Assembly (NCBI GenBank): GCA_963725275.1
Contig: CAVRXS010000006.1
Coordinates: forward strand, 310,001 to 374,000
Direction of reading: 5' to 3'
Source of the DNA: Bog-756 sp963725275
GTDB taxonomy: Bacteria; Actinomycetota; Acidimicrobiia; Acidimicrobiales; RAAP-2
DNA: 64,000 nt
Below, piece after piece: positions 38,700-47,187 of the stretch. Position 1 is the stretch's first letter. Each line of letters opens with the position of its first letter. The notes under the pieces are model-generated. The model was not told where the DNA came from, searched no databases, and saw only the letters and a program-made list of their open reading frames with translations. The position numbers and the translations under genes were made by a program.

Positions 38700-39577
38700 C
38701 GCTCGGTGCCGGTGGGCGGCAGGCCGGTGTCCGCAGCGGGCTGCCACCAGGCCAGCCGCTTCCATGCGTCGAGGGAGAGCTCCTCGGCACGTGCGGTCGG
38801 GTCGATGCCGGCGCCGGCGAAGGCGCCGGGGTCGACGAGGTGCCCGAGTGAGCGGCGGACCATCTTGCGTCGGTGGGCGAACCCGCCCTTCACGACGGTG
38901 AAGAGGCGGTCGTACGCCACCGAGCCCGGTCCGGGCGGGGCTCCGGGCGGACCCTCCGTCCCGGCCGGGTGGCGCTCGAGGCGGACCAGCACCGACTCGA
39001 CCCGCGGGCGCGGGATGAACACACTGGACGAGACCCGCCCGACCACGGCCGCCGTCGCCCAGTAGGCCACTTTGACCGACACCGCGCCGAAGGCCTCCTC
39101 GCGGGCGGAGGCGGCAAGGCGCTCGCCGACTTCGCGCTGCACCATCACCAGGAGCGAAGAGACCTGCGGGGCCTCCTCGAGGACCCGGATGACCAGCGGG
39201 ACCGCGACCTTGTAGGGCAGGTTGGCCACAAGGGACCACCCCGGCTCGTCACCGAGCAACTCGGTGAAGTCGACCGTGCGTGCGTCGCCCTCGACCACCC
39301 TGACCCCGGTTCCCTCTACCTGGGCCCGGAGTACGGGTAACACCTGCCGGTCGATCTCGAGGGCGGTCACCGACGCCCCGACTTCGGCAAGTGCCAGCGT
39401 GAGCGATCCGAGTCCGGCGCCGATCTCGACGACGCGGCTCCCCTCGCCGACGCCGGAGAGCCGGACGATGCGCCGGACTGTGTTTCCGTCAGCCACGAAG
39501 TTCTGCCCGAGGGCCTTGCTCGGCCGCAGGTCGTGGGCCAGGAGCAGCTCGTGGATCTCCGCTCGCCCGTGGGTCAC
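38696..39577 (-). CDS. rsmA: 16S rRNA dimethyladenosine transferase
   Basis: KsgA/RsmA methyltransferase, dimethylating two adjacent adenines in the 3' end hairpin of 16S rRNA. It begins LRPSKALGQNFV after a short helix, then the SAM site VEIGAGLGSLTLAL, the acidic loop EGDARTVDF, the catalytic NLPY within LVANLPYKVAVPL, and FIPRPRVESVLVRL. The GTG at 39577 is chosen to match the usual N-terminus; an upstream GTG at 39622 would add 15 unconserved residues. It is coupled to ispE by a four-base overlap. Confidence 0.92.
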   Translation of the reverse strand: MTHGRAEIHELLLAHDLRPSKALGQNFVADGNTVRRIVRLSGVGEGSRVVEIGAGLGSLTLALAEVGASVTALEIDRQVLPVLRAQVEGTGVRVVEGDARTVDFTELLGDEPGWSLVANLPYKVAVPLVIRVLEEAPQVSSLLVMVQREVGERLAASAREEAFGAVSVKVAYWATAAVVGRVSSSVFIPRPRVESVLVRLERHPAGTEGPPGAPPGPGSVAYDRLFTVVKGGFAHRRKMVRRSLGHLVDPGAFAGAGIDPTARAEELSLDAWKRLAWWQPAADTGLPPTGTER

Positions 39578-39643
39578 CAGGTCAGTGTGCCACCTCCCGG
39601 ACGCAGGACCGTTGCGTGCCACCGGGTCCCTTGGGCGCGTGGG

Positions 39644-40384
39644 CTACCAGCTCAGCTCGGCGTCGATGACCCCCTGGGAGAGTGGCGCGATCTCGGCGAA
39701 CGTGGCGGTGGCCAGGTCGATGGACCGGGCGGTGTCCGCCTCACGGTCGTCGACGACGCAGGTCACCGATTCCCCGTTGGCGGGGTTGGTGACCTCCACG
39801 ACCGTCCCGAAGCGCAGCCATGGGCTCGCGCACCGGCCGGCCGGGTGCGCGTAGTAGGTGACCTGGCCATCACCGCTGAAGGCGCCTGCGACCACCGGGG
39901 CTGGACCCGCCCCCGCCGTCTGGACCGTGGCGGTGGTCGTCGTGGTGGTCGCCACCGCGCGGACCGGGGCGGCCGGCCACATCGTCTCGATCGGTGCGAC
40001 CGTGAGGACGCTCGCCCGAGGCGGTCGTGCTGCCTGGGCCCGTCGCTGTGCTGCCCGGGCTGGTCGTTCTGACCGGGCCGGTGGGGCCGGTCGCGGTGCG
40101 CTCGTGGTGGTGGGTGGCTTGGCGGACCGGGGGGCCGCCGCCGGTGCCGCGGTCCGTGGACTGACCAGTCCGGTCACGTGGACCCGGGCAGGGCTGCTGG
40201 CCGGGGCCGACGCCCGTGTGCCCGACTGGGCGGACGCCTGTGCGGCCGGACCGTTCTGGATCAAGAGGAGCGGCACGACAAGCACGGCTCCGCTGAGAAG
40301 CAGCGCGGCACCCGGCCGGCCACCCCGTTTGACATCGGACCTCAGGACTCCACGCTCCTTGTGCGACGGGACCCGGCTCCTCAC
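39644..40384 (-). CDS. Exported RlpA-like (double-psi beta-barrel) protein
   Basis: Secreted or membrane-anchored protein of 246 residues. A signal/anchor helix (GAALLLSGAVLVVPLLLIQ) is followed by about 110 residues of Ala/Pro/Thr-rich linker, then a C-terminal RlpA/3D-type barrel: GQVTYYAHPAGRCASPWLR, FGTVVEVTNPANG, and DDREADTARSIDLATATFAEI. RlpA proteins bind or cleave septal peptidoglycan, and in Actinobacteria such barrels accompany cell-wall remodelling. The GTG start at 40384 is supported by GGAGG nine bases upstream; frame upstream of it is non-coding. It sits between tatD and rsmA where Rpf/3D proteins are common in Actinobacteria. Confidence 0.8.
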   Translation of the reverse strand: MRSRVPSHKERGVLRSDVKRGGRPGAALLLSGAVLVVPLLLIQNGPAAQASAQSGTRASAPASSPARVHVTGLVSPRTAAPAAAPRSAKPPTTTSAPRPAPPARSERPARAAQRRAQAARPPRASVLTVAPIETMWPAAPVRAVATTTTTTATVQTAGAGPAPVVAGAFSGDGQVTYYAHPAGRCASPWLRFGTVVEVTNPANGESVTCVVDDREADTARSIDLATATFAEIAPLSQGVIDAELSW

Positions 40385-40388
40385 TTCG

Positions 40389-40518
40389 GCAGGCCTCCGC
40401 AGACCTGCGCCCGTGAGGGCCCCGCCCCGGCGGGGCGGAAGGGGACGGCTCCGACAACCGTCCCGAGGGCACGGCGCCGTGCGGCGGCGCCGATACGCAA
40501 CGACCGCTCTCCGAGCGG
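40389..40518 (-). promoter_or_regulatory. Structured leader: six consecutive hairpins before the RlpA-like gene
   Basis: Inverted repeats on the minus strand in order: 504-509/513-518, 472-478/486-492, 442-448/458-464, 422-428/432-438, 409-412/417-420 and 389-393/404-408 (add 40000). Four have six- to seven-pair perfect stems. The Shine-Dalgarno GGAGG lies in the loop of the last. This may combine a tatD terminator with a regulatory 5' leader. No known riboswitch consensus was recognised. Confidence 0.5.
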
Positions 40519-40592
40519 CCGTGGGTGAGGCTAGGCGTCCCTTCGCTCCCCGATCAACTCCCACGGTGGCCGAGACCTGCGGCCGCGGCCGG

Positions 40593-41456
40593 TCACCCGG
40601 TGAAGGCCGCCCGAGCGTTGGCGGTCGAGGCCGCGGCAAGCTCCTGGGTGGTGACCCCTTTGACCTGGGCGACCACGGCCCCGACCAGGGGAACCCTCGA
40701 TGGCTCGTTGAGGGTTCCCCGGTGCGGAACCGGCGCGAGGAACGGGGTATCGGTCTCGACGAGCAGCCGGTCCATCGGGCAGAGGACGGCAGCCTCCCGG
40801 ACCGGGTCGGCGTTCTTGAAGGTGACCACCCCGCTGAAGGAGAGCGACGCCCCGAGGTCGAGGCAACGCCGCGCCTCGTCCGGACCCCCGGTGAAGCAGT
40901 GGATGATGGTGCGCTCGGGAACGCCCGTGGTGGTCAGGGTCTGCACCGTGTCATCCCACGCCTCGCGTGTGTGGACCACGAGGGCCAGGCCATGCCGGTG
41001 GGCGAGCTCGATCTGGCGGGCGAATGCCTCGCGCTGCGCCGGGCGGGGCGAATGGTCGTAGTGGTAGTCGAGGCCGCACTCGCCGATCCCCACCACCACC
41101 CGGGTCGCCGGTGCGACAGCCGGACCGAGCTCTGCTGCCAACAGGCCGTCGAGGGAGTCCACCCCGTCAACCGCGTCATGAGGGTGGAGCCCGACGGTGG
41201 CCCAGAGCTCGACCCCCTCGGCGACAGCCGCGCCATCTGGGCGCCGTGACGAGCGGACCAGGGCGACGGCTTCGGACGACGAGGCGGCGCTGGTGCCCAC
41301 GCAGACGAGACGGGTGACCCCGGCCTCGGCGGCCCGGGCGATGACGCCGGTCAGGCGGTCGGCATGGGGGCCCGTCGCGGCGGCCTCCGCCGGGTCGGCG
41401 AACTCGTCCTGGAGGTGGCAGTGGGAGTCGAACCATTCGACGACCGCGTCGGACAT
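40593..41456 (-). CDS. tatD: TatD-family metal-dependent deoxyribonuclease
   Basis: TIM-barrel hydrolase of 287 residues. The N-terminal metal motif FDSHCHLQD is present, then GECGLDYHYDHSP with the metal-binding Glu, ALVVHTREAWDD, IIHCFTGGPDEA, and the C-terminal ETDTPFLAPVPHRG. TatD proteins act as 3'-5' exonucleases on damaged DNA and in proof-reading of D-aminoacyl-tRNA. It starts nine bases after metG, the classic metG-tatD pair, and precedes the structured leader of the RlpA-like gene. Confidence 0.92.
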   Translation of the reverse strand: MSDAVVEWFDSHCHLQDEFADPAEAAATGPHADRLTGVIARAAEAGVTRLVCVGTSAASSSEAVALVRSSRRPDGAAVAEGVELWATVGLHPHDAVDGVDSLDGLLAAELGPAVAPATRVVVGIGECGLDYHYDHSPRPAQREAFARQIELAHRHGLALVVHTREAWDDTVQTLTTTGVPERTIIHCFTGGPDEARRCLDLGASLSFSGVVTFKNADPVREAAVLCPMDRLLVETDTPFLAPVPHRGTLNEPSRVPLVGAVVAQVKGVTTQELAAASTANARAAFTG

Positions 41457-41465
41457 GCCGCCGAG

Positions 41466-42974
41466 TCAGACCTTGCGCCGGGGAAAGAGCGGCGGGCCCT
41501 TCTCGACCTGGAGCCCTCCCGGATACCCGCCCCAGGAGCCCGCATCCGGCAGTCGCTGCTCGTCCGGTGACCCCGTGAGCCCGATGCGTCGCCAGAGCTC
41601 GCGGGCCGACGAGGGCATCGCGGGCACAATCAGCAGCGAGACGATCCGCAGCACCTCGAGTGCGCTACCGAGCACCGCGTCGACCGCCGGTCCGGGTTCG
41701 GCCTTCCACGGCTCGGCCGTCTCCAGCTCGGCGTTGGTCTCACGGATCAGCCGCCAGGTCGCGTCGAGGGCGAGGTTGGGCAGGCCCGACTGCCACGCTT
41801 CGGTGGCCTCGGCGAGCACTGCCGCCGCCACCCCGGCCAACCGGCTGGCGGGGTCGGGGGCGGGTCCCACGCCGCCGCACTTGGACCCGACCACTGTTGC
41901 CACCCGCGAGAGCAGATTGCCGAGGTTGTTGGCCAGGTCGGCGTTGTAGCGCGCCGAGATCCCCTCGGCCGAGAACTCGCCGTCGCTGCCGAGGGGAATG
42001 TCGCGGAGCAGGTGGTAACGGACCGGATCGACGCCGTACTCGGCGGTGAGATCACCGGGCAGGATCTGGTTCACGCTCGAGTTGGACATCTTCTCGCCGC
42101 CGAGCAGCAGCCAGCCGTGCACCTGGACGTGGGCGGGAGGGTCGATCCCGGCGGCCATGCACATGGCCGGCCACCAGACGCAGTGGAAGCGGACGATCTC
42201 CTTGCCGATGAGGTGGTGGACGTTCGGCCACCAGTCCTCGAACCGCTGCTCGTCGCGCCCGTAGCCGATGGCGGTGATGTAGTTGACCAGCGCGTCGTAC
42301 CAGACATAGAAGACGTGTCGCTCGTCCCAGGGGACCCGCACCCCCCAGTCGATCGAGGTCCGGGTGATCGAGATGTCCCGGAGCCCGCCCTTGATGAAGG
42401 TGAGCGCCTCGTTGCGCCTCGACTCGGGCACCACCGCACCGGCGTGGGCGTCGTACCACTCGACGAGCGGTTGCTCGAATGCGCTGAGACGGAAGAAGTA
42501 GTTCTCCTCCTCGAGGTGTTCGACCGGAGTGCGGTGGATCGGGCAGAGCCCGCCGTCGATGAGCTCGTCCGCTGCGTAGTACTGCTCGCAGGACACGCAG
42601 TAGAGGCCGCGGTAGGTGTCCTTGTAGATGTAGCCGTTCTCGTAGATCTTGCCGAGGAAGTGCTGCACCGACTCGCGGTGACGGGGTTCGGTGGTGCGGA
42701 TGAAGTCGTCGTTGGCGATGTCCAGATCGGCCCAGGCGGCCGCGAAGCGCGGGGCGAGCTGGTCCGTCCACTCGAGCGGCGCGACTCCCTGGGCCTCGGC
42801 GGCCCGCGCCACCTTCTGGCCGTGCTCGTCGGTGCCGGTGAGGAAGAAGACCTCGTCACCGACCAATCGGTGCCAACGGGCCAGGGCGTCGGCGTTGACC
42901 GTCGTGTAGGCGTGCCCGACATGGGGCGCGTCCTTCACGTAGTAGATCGGGGTGGTGATGTAATAGCGGGCCAC
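41466..42974 (-). CDS. metG: Methionyl-tRNA synthetase
   Basis: Class I aminoacyl-tRNA synthetase of 502 residues charging tRNA-Met. The HIGH motif is PHVGHAYT. A CVSC pair and GGLCPIH form a zinc knuckle. The KMSKS loop reads GGEKMSNSS, the third Lys/Ser position being Asn. The Rossmann half has VWYDALVNYITAIGY. The short length (no C-terminal EMAP domain) fits actinobacterial MetG. The GTG at 42974 is chosen because ARYYITTPIYYV is the usual N-terminus, and TACGCT lies nine bases before it, indicating leaderless transcription. Confidence 0.95.
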   Translation of the reverse strand: MARYYITTPIYYVKDAPHVGHAYTTVNADALARWHRLVGDEVFFLTGTDEHGQKVARAAEAQGVAPLEWTDQLAPRFAAAWADLDIANDDFIRTTEPRHRESVQHFLGKIYENGYIYKDTYRGLYCVSCEQYYAADELIDGGLCPIHRTPVEHLEEENYFFRLSAFEQPLVEWYDAHAGAVVPESRRNEALTFIKGGLRDISITRTSIDWGVRVPWDERHVFYVWYDALVNYITAIGYGRDEQRFEDWWPNVHHLIGKEIVRFHCVWWPAMCMAAGIDPPAHVQVHGWLLLGGEKMSNSSVNQILPGDLTAEYGVDPVRYHLLRDIPLGSDGEFSAEGISARYNADLANNLGNLLSRVATVVGSKCGGVGPAPDPASRLAGVAAAVLAEATEAWQSGLPNLALDATWRLIRETNAELETAEPWKAEPGPAVDAVLGSALEVLRIVSLLIVPAMPSSARELWRRIGLTGSPDEQRLPDAGSWGGYPGGLQVEKGPPLFPRRKV

Positions 42975-42983
42975 GGTCCCGCC

Positions 42984-42989
42984 AGCGTA
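42984..42989 (-). promoter_or_regulatory. -10 element of metG
   Basis: TACGCT on the minus strand nine bases before the metG GTG. Confidence 0.45.
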
Positions 42990-43089
42990 CCGATCGGGCC
43001 ACCGTCTCCCCGCCGCCGTCCCTCCGCCACGGGATCGCTCCCGGCTCCGCCGGTTGTCGGCCACTGCACCCGACCGCCGGTGCATGACG

Positions 43090-43950
43090 TCATTCCTGGT
43101 CGGGAGTGCTCCCGGTCGATCCGTTGGCATCCCGGAGCGCGAGGGCCAGCTCGTAGACCCGCCGGCGGCCCACCCCGAAGGCTGCGGCCACCTCGTCGAC
43201 CACTCCCCGGGTCCGCGCGCCCGAGCCGAGGCGGTCGGCCAGGGCCGCCTCCAACACCGCGTCGGCGACCGCGTCCGGTGCGGTCTCCTCGTCGCCCCCG
43301 AGGACCAGGACGACCTCTCCCCGGATGTCCCCTGCTCCGGCCCAGGCGGCCGCGTCGGCGATCCTCCCCCGCCAGATCTCCTCGTGCAGCTTGGTCAGCT
43401 CGCGGGCGACGACCACCGGCCGTTCCGGACCGCAGACCTCGGCGAGGTCGGCCAGTGTCGCGGCGACCCGGCCGGGCGCCTCGAAGACCACCGAGGTGCG
43501 CGGCTCGACGGCGAGCGCGGCCAGCCGGGCCGCACGTTCCTTCCCCGAGCGGGGCAGGAACCCCTCGAAGCAGAAGCGATCGGTCGGGAGCCCGCTGGCC
43601 ACGAGTGCGGTGAGCACGGCCGACGGGCCCGGGACCACGGTGACCGGCAGCCCGCCGGCCGCCACGGCGGCCACCAGCCGGGCGCCCGGGTCGGAGACGG
43701 CCGGCATGCCGGCGTCACTGACCAGCGCGACCGTCTTCCCGTCGGTGACCGCCCGGACCACCTCGTCGATCCGGTCCTCCTCGTTGTGCGCGTGCAGCGA
43801 GCGCAACGCTGCGCCGGTGATGCCGGCGTGGGTCAACAGCGCTCGTGACCGGCGGGTGTCCTCGCAGTAGATGAGGTCTGCCGAACGGAGCGTGGCCACC
43901 GCACGCGGCGTGAGGTCCCCGAGGTTGCCGATCGGGGTGCCCACCACCAC
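43090..43950 (-). CDS. rsmI: 16S rRNA 2'-O-methyltransferase RsmI
   Basis: SAM-dependent enzyme of 286 residues that 2'-O-methylates C1402 of 16S rRNA. Its tetrapyrrole-methylase fold shows GTPIGNLGDLTPRAV, YCEDTRRSRALL, HAHNEEDRID, ALVSDAGMPAVSDPG and PGPSAVLTALVASGL. The start is one of three tandem GTG codons; the first residues of the family fit 43950 or three bases upstream. It follows the DUF192 gene by about 43 bases and precedes metG by 115 bases. Confidence 0.92.
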   Translation of the reverse strand: MVVGTPIGNLGDLTPRAVATLRSADLIYCEDTRRSRALLTHAGITGAALRSLHAHNEEDRIDEVVRAVTDGKTVALVSDAGMPAVSDPGARLVAAVAAGGLPVTVVPGPSAVLTALVASGLPTDRFCFEGFLPRSGKERAARLAALAVEPRTSVVFEAPGRVAATLADLAEVCGPERPVVVARELTKLHEEIWRGRIADAAAWAGAGDIRGEVVLVLGGDEETAPDAVADAVLEAALADRLGSGARTRGVVDEVAAAFGVGRRRVYELALALRDANGSTGSTPDQE

Positions 43951-43993
43951 CAGCGACCCGGACCCGGCGGCATCTGCCGTCGTCTCCCCGGGG

Positions 43994-44324
43994 TCACTCG
44001 CGCAGCTCGAGCTGGTCGCCGACCCGCAGGCCCCACCGCTCGAAACCCCCGGCCTCGGCCTCGACCACGCACCGGCATCCCCGCCGCGGCATCGCGATCC
44101 GCCAGGGCGGCATCCGGGTCACCCCGAGGACCAGCGAGGTCCCGGTCGCAGAAGGCGACATCGATGGGAAAGCGCATCCCGACCGTGTGCACCGAGCGGG
44201 TGCGGGGCAGCACCAACGCCCCGTCGTACCCGGTCCGCCCGAGCAGGCCCCGGGTCCGCTCCGCCAGTCCGTCGGCGACTTCGGCCGACGCGAGCACGTC
44301 CCCGTCACGCAGTAGCCAGCTCAC
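43994..44324 (-). CDS. DUF192 protein (one frameshift)
   Basis: Small DUF192 protein of about 109 residues, a family often exported and of unknown function. The first frame reads VSWLLRDGDVLASAEVA, then GLLGRTGYDGALVLPRTRS and VHTVGMRFPIDVAFCDRD. One extra G near 44141 shifts it; the next frame continues TSLVLGVTRMPPWR and ends FERWGLRVGDQLELRE. Span 331 nt is 3n+1. The GTG at 44324 gives the usual start. There is no signal peptide, so this member may be cytoplasmic. It precedes rsmI and diverges from the bL37 gene. Confidence 0.75.
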
Positions 44325-44386
44325 GAGCTGATGCCCGGAGCCGGGACGGAGGGCGCCCCGGCTGGCTGCATCGCCCCCTGTGCGAC

Positions 44387-44392
44387 TAGCAT
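44387..44392 (+). promoter_or_regulatory. -10 element of the bL37-like gene
   Basis: TAGCAT nine bases before the GTG at 44402, a leaderless arrangement. Confidence 0.45.
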
Positions 44393-44401
44393 CTGCGAAC
44401 T

Positions 44402-44482
44402 GTGTCGAAGCGAACCAACAAGCGCAAGCTGCGGGCCAAGAAGAAGGCCAACCACGGCAAGAAGCCGAACTGCGGGCGCGGC
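44402..44482 (+). CDS. bL37-like small ribosomal protein (3' end unresolved)
   Basis: The first 23 codons give SKRTNKRKLRAKKK followed by ANHGKKPN, matching the end motif KANHGKRPN of actinobacterial bL37, a protein of about 24 residues seen in mycobacterial 50S structures. Here there is no stop after the motif. The frame runs on through C-G-R-G into sequence antisense to glpQ, and all three forward frames stay open for some distance. Either the stop codon was lost through a sequence error or this lineage has a longer form. The end given marks only the conserved part. The promoter spacing supports this start. Confidence 0.6.
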
Positions 44483-44563
44483 TCGACCGCTCCGGTCCAG
44501 GCCGGCGTGGGGACGCCTGCGCCCCCCGAACGCCATGGCGGGCCTCACCGGCGGGAGAATCGC

Positions 44564-45457
44564 TCATCCGGACGGGTTCCATCCGCACCCGAGGCGGTCG
44601 AGCACAGCCACCAGGGCTGTGGGTCGGTCGGTGATGATCCCGTCGACCCCGAGCCCACAGAGGCGCTCCATCTCGGCCTCCTCCTCGATGGTCCACACGT
44701 GGACGGCGAGGCCTGTTGCGTGGGCGACCTCCACGAACCGCTCGTCCACGAGGGTGAGTTCCCCGTAGGCCGCCGGCACCTGCAGCGCCACGTGGGCCGT
44801 CGGCGGCGGAGGTTCGCCGGCGTGGACGGCCTGGTAGAAGGCGGCGACCGCCACGGTTCCGGCCGAGGTCGCGAACTCGGGTGCGATCGCCGAGAAGGCA
44901 TCGGTGGCGGTGTCCAGGAACGAGGCCACGATGACCCGGTCCGCACAGCCGAAGCGGCGGAGCAGGGTGGCCAGGGCCTCCTCGTAGGGCGGGACCACTG
45001 GTGCGGTCTGTTTGATGTCGAGGTTGAGCACGACGTCGGGAAACTCCTCGAGCACCTCCTCGAGGAGCGCGATGCCGAAGCGGTGGTCCGCGGGGGCCCG
45101 GCCCCGGAACGGATAGGCCTCGGGCGCGAGCCCGGGCGTGACGTCGGCACCGGGCACCCACCAGTAGGCGTTGTCCATGCGGCTGAGCTCCGCCCAGGTG
45201 TGTTCGACGATGGTGCCGACCGCGTCGGTGGTGCGGTCGACGGTCGCGTCGTGGCAGACCACCAACCGGCGGTCCGCTGTGGCGTGCACGTCGAGCTCGA
45301 TGCCGGTGGCCCCGGCGTCGATGGCGGCACCGATGGCCTGGAGGGTCGACGACGGGCCCTCCCACGCCCCGCCCTGGTGTGCATAGGCGATGACCCTGCG
45401 CTCCGACCAGGGCGAGGGGGCCTGCGGCGACGCCGTCGACCCGGACGAGGTGGACAC
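44564..45457 (-). CDS. glpQ: Glycerophosphodiester phosphodiesterase
   Basis: GDPD-family TIM-barrel hydrolase of 297 residues, splitting glycerophosphodiesters into glycerol 3-phosphate and an alcohol. The first catalytic motif is AHQGGAWEGPSSTLQA, the HQG/PSST variant of the usual HRG/PENT. GIELDVHATADRRLVVCHD with the metal-binding Glu and Asp and second catalytic His is intact. LNLDIKQ and VHVWTIEEEAEM follow the family order, and the end has GVDGIITDRPTALVAVL. There is no signal peptide, so it is cytoplasmic. It shares a bidirectional -10 with the divergent gene at 45484. Confidence 0.88.
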   Translation of the reverse strand: MSTSSGSTASPQAPSPWSERRVIAYAHQGGAWEGPSSTLQAIGAAIDAGATGIELDVHATADRRLVVCHDATVDRTTDAVGTIVEHTWAELSRMDNAYWWVPGADVTPGLAPEAYPFRGRAPADHRFGIALLEEVLEEFPDVVLNLDIKQTAPVVPPYEEALATLLRRFGCADRVIVASFLDTATDAFSAIAPEFATSAGTVAVAAFYQAVHAGEPPPPTAHVALQVPAAYGELTLVDERFVEVAHATGLAVHVWTIEEEAEMERLCGLGVDGIITDRPTALVAVLDRLGCGWNPSG

Positions 45458-45463
45458 GGAAGA

Positions 45464-45473
45464 ACGGTAGCCT
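45464..45473. promoter_or_regulatory. Bidirectional -10 10-mer ACGGTAGCCT (glpQ / 45484 gene)
   Basis: Plus strand TAGCCT (45468-45473) lies ten bases before the ATG at 45484. Minus strand TACCGT (45469-45464) lies six bases before the GTG at 45457. The two hexamers share the central TA. The same 10-mer occurs at 47188-47197 between another divergent pair. Confidence 0.55.
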
Positions 45474-45483
45474 CTGCCCCGCC

Positions 45484-46095
45484 ATGCTGGACCACGTCTT
45501 CACACAGCTCGTCGCGTCGCACCGGCACGCCTTCGAGACGGCGCTGCTGCAGCGTCAGGCCGTCGAGGAGCGGTTCCAGGTGGACGTCTTCCTGGGGGAC
45601 GTGAGCTTCGAGACGTCCTACAGCCTTCCCGGGGAAGAGCGGCCGGCCCGGATCCGGGTCGACACCAGCCTCGACTGGCCGACCTGGAGCCAGACCGCGT
45701 ACCGGAGCTGGGCCATCGGTGAGGAGCCCGACGAGCTGCCCGAGGTGCTGGTCGAGATCGCCTTCCGGGTCCAGGGTCTCGACGGGGTGCCCGGGGCCGG
45801 CCCGCTGCTCGAGATCCTGCCCGCGCACCTCGAGGTGCTCGGGGGCGACCCGCTGGTGCGGGGCACAGCCACGATCGAGCAGGTCCTTGCCGCTCCCGAC
45901 CTCGAGTCCGGGCCGCCCGAATGCGCGATCGAGGTCTCGTACGAGGGCTCGTGCCAGCTGGACGAGGCGATTCTGGAGAACCCGAGCACGCTGGACGACG
46001 CCCTGGTCCCCTTCGGACGGGCGGTGGCCTCGCTGCTGGTGCAGATCGGCGACCTCCCCTTCAGCTACCTCCCACCGACCGCGCCCACCGGCTGA
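45484..46095 (+). CDS. Conserved-looking protein of unknown function
   Basis: Protein of 203 residues that I do not recognise. It is soluble and acidic, without signal peptide or membrane span. The N-terminal half is mixed alpha/beta (AFETALLQRQAVEERFQVDV, then VSFETSYSLPGEERPARI), with Trp-rich LDWPTWSQTAYRSW in the middle. The C-terminal half is rich in Glu, Asp and Leu, including SYEGSCQLDEAILEN. It is transcribed leaderlessly from the promoter shared with glpQ and is convergent with the PfkB kinase gene, so nothing suggests a partner. GC-rich third positions and clean boundaries support a real gene. Confidence 0.65.
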   Translation: MLDHVFTQLVASHRHAFETALLQRQAVEERFQVDVFLGDVSFETSYSLPGEERPARIRVDTSLDWPTWSQTAYRSWAIGEEPDELPEVLVEIAFRVQGLDGVPGAGPLLEILPAHLEVLGGDPLVRGTATIEQVLAAPDLESGPPECAIEVSYEGSCQLDEAILENPSTLDDALVPFGRAVASLLVQIGDLPFSYLPPTAPTG

Positions 46096-46122
46096 GACGC
46101 CGGTCGGGACGGGCCGGCGACC

Positions 46123-47181
46123 TCAGGACACCAGACCGGCCGCCACACCGAGCGCCCGGAGATCGGCCAGCGGACGGCCTCCGACGTGGGAGATGATCTC
46201 GGCGGCGCAGAGCCCTCCGAGCCTCGCCGATCCCTCGGGCGAGAGCCCGTGGGTGATGCCGTAGAGGAACCCGGCAGCGAACAGGTCGCCGGCGCCGGTC
46301 GTGTCCACCACCCGTTCGACCGGGGCAGCGGGCACCTCGACCGGACCGGTCGGGGTGACCACCACCGAGCCCGCTGCACCGCGGGTGAGGACGGCCAACA
46401 CGCCGGTCTCCGAGGCCGCATCGACGGCCGCCTCGAAGCTGCGCGCGCCGAACAGCGTCATGACCTCCTCCTCGTTGGCAAACAGCATCTCGAGGTCGCC
46501 GGTGAGCAGGTCGAGGAACTCCGAACGGTGGTGCTCCACGCAGAAGGGGTCGGACACCGAGAGCGCGACCGAGGCGTCGGAAGCATGCGCGAGCCCGATG
46601 GCCTCGCGCATTGCCGCCTTGGCGGTCGGCTGCTCCCAGAGATAGCCCTCCAGGTAGACCACCTCGGTGGACCCGAGATGGCCGTCGTGCAGGTCGACGG
46701 CGTCGAATTCGGAGGCGACTCCGAGGTGCGTTGCCATGGTGCGCTCGCCGTCCTCGGTGACCAGGATGAGGCAGTGGCCGGTGACCACCTTGCCCGGCAC
46801 GGCCGGCGTCGGTGTCGGGTCGAAGGCCACACCGACCGCACGGATGTCGTGAGTGAACGCTCTGCCGAGCTCGTCGTCAGCCACCCGGCCGAGGAACGCC
46901 GCGCGGCCACTGAGGGAGGCGATCCCGGCGGCGGTGTTGGCCGCCGATCCGCCCGATGCCTCGGTGGTCTGCCCCATCCGGTCGTAGATGGCGGCGGACC
47001 GCTCGTGGTCGACCAGGACCATGGTCCCCTTGATCAGATCCAGCTCCACGAGGTCCTCGTCCCGCGCCTGGGCCAGGACGTCGACCAGGGCGTTGCCCAC
47101 GGTCACGACGTCGAGCCGCGGACCGGCCGGTCCCGCGTCGCCTTGCGGACCGGGCGCGTTGCTGCGGGAGTCGGAGGGCAC
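46123..47181 (-). CDS. PfkB-family sugar/nucleoside kinase (adenosine kinase-like)
   Basis: Ribokinase-like kinase of 352 residues. Early GNALVDVLAQ, the PfkB signature 1 region TEASGGSAANTAAGIASL and signature 2 VVDTTGAGDLFAAGFLYG with the catalytic Asp are complete. The long adenosine-kinase-type middle (DGERTMATHLGVASEF) and the typical FANEEEVMTLFG follow. These point to the adenosine/ribokinase branch; the substrate is not certain. The start is one of two adjacent GTG codons (47184 or 47181); 47181 lies six bases from TACCGT, the usual leaderless distance here. It diverges from pepN. Confidence 0.85.
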   Translation of the reverse strand: MPSDSRSNAPGPQGDAGPAGPRLDVVTVGNALVDVLAQARDEDLVELDLIKGTMVLVDHERSAAIYDRMGQTTEASGGSAANTAAGIASLSGRAAFLGRVADDELGRAFTHDIRAVGVAFDPTPTPAVPGKVVTGHCLILVTEDGERTMATHLGVASEFDAVDLHDGHLGSTEVVYLEGYLWEQPTAKAAMREAIGLAHASDASVALSVSDPFCVEHHRSEFLDLLTGDLEMLFANEEEVMTLFGARSFEAAVDAASETGVLAVLTRGAAGSVVVTPTGPVEVPAAPVERVVDTTGAGDLFAAGFLYGITHGLSPEGSARLGGLCAAEIISHVGGRPLADLRALGVAAGLVS

Positions 47182-47187
47182 CACCCG

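Noticed and set aside
40389..40592. c-di-AMP (ydaO-type) riboswitch before the RlpA-like gene
   Set aside because: Suggested by gene context, but the conserved GGGTGAA and AGCTAACC-type segments are not present.
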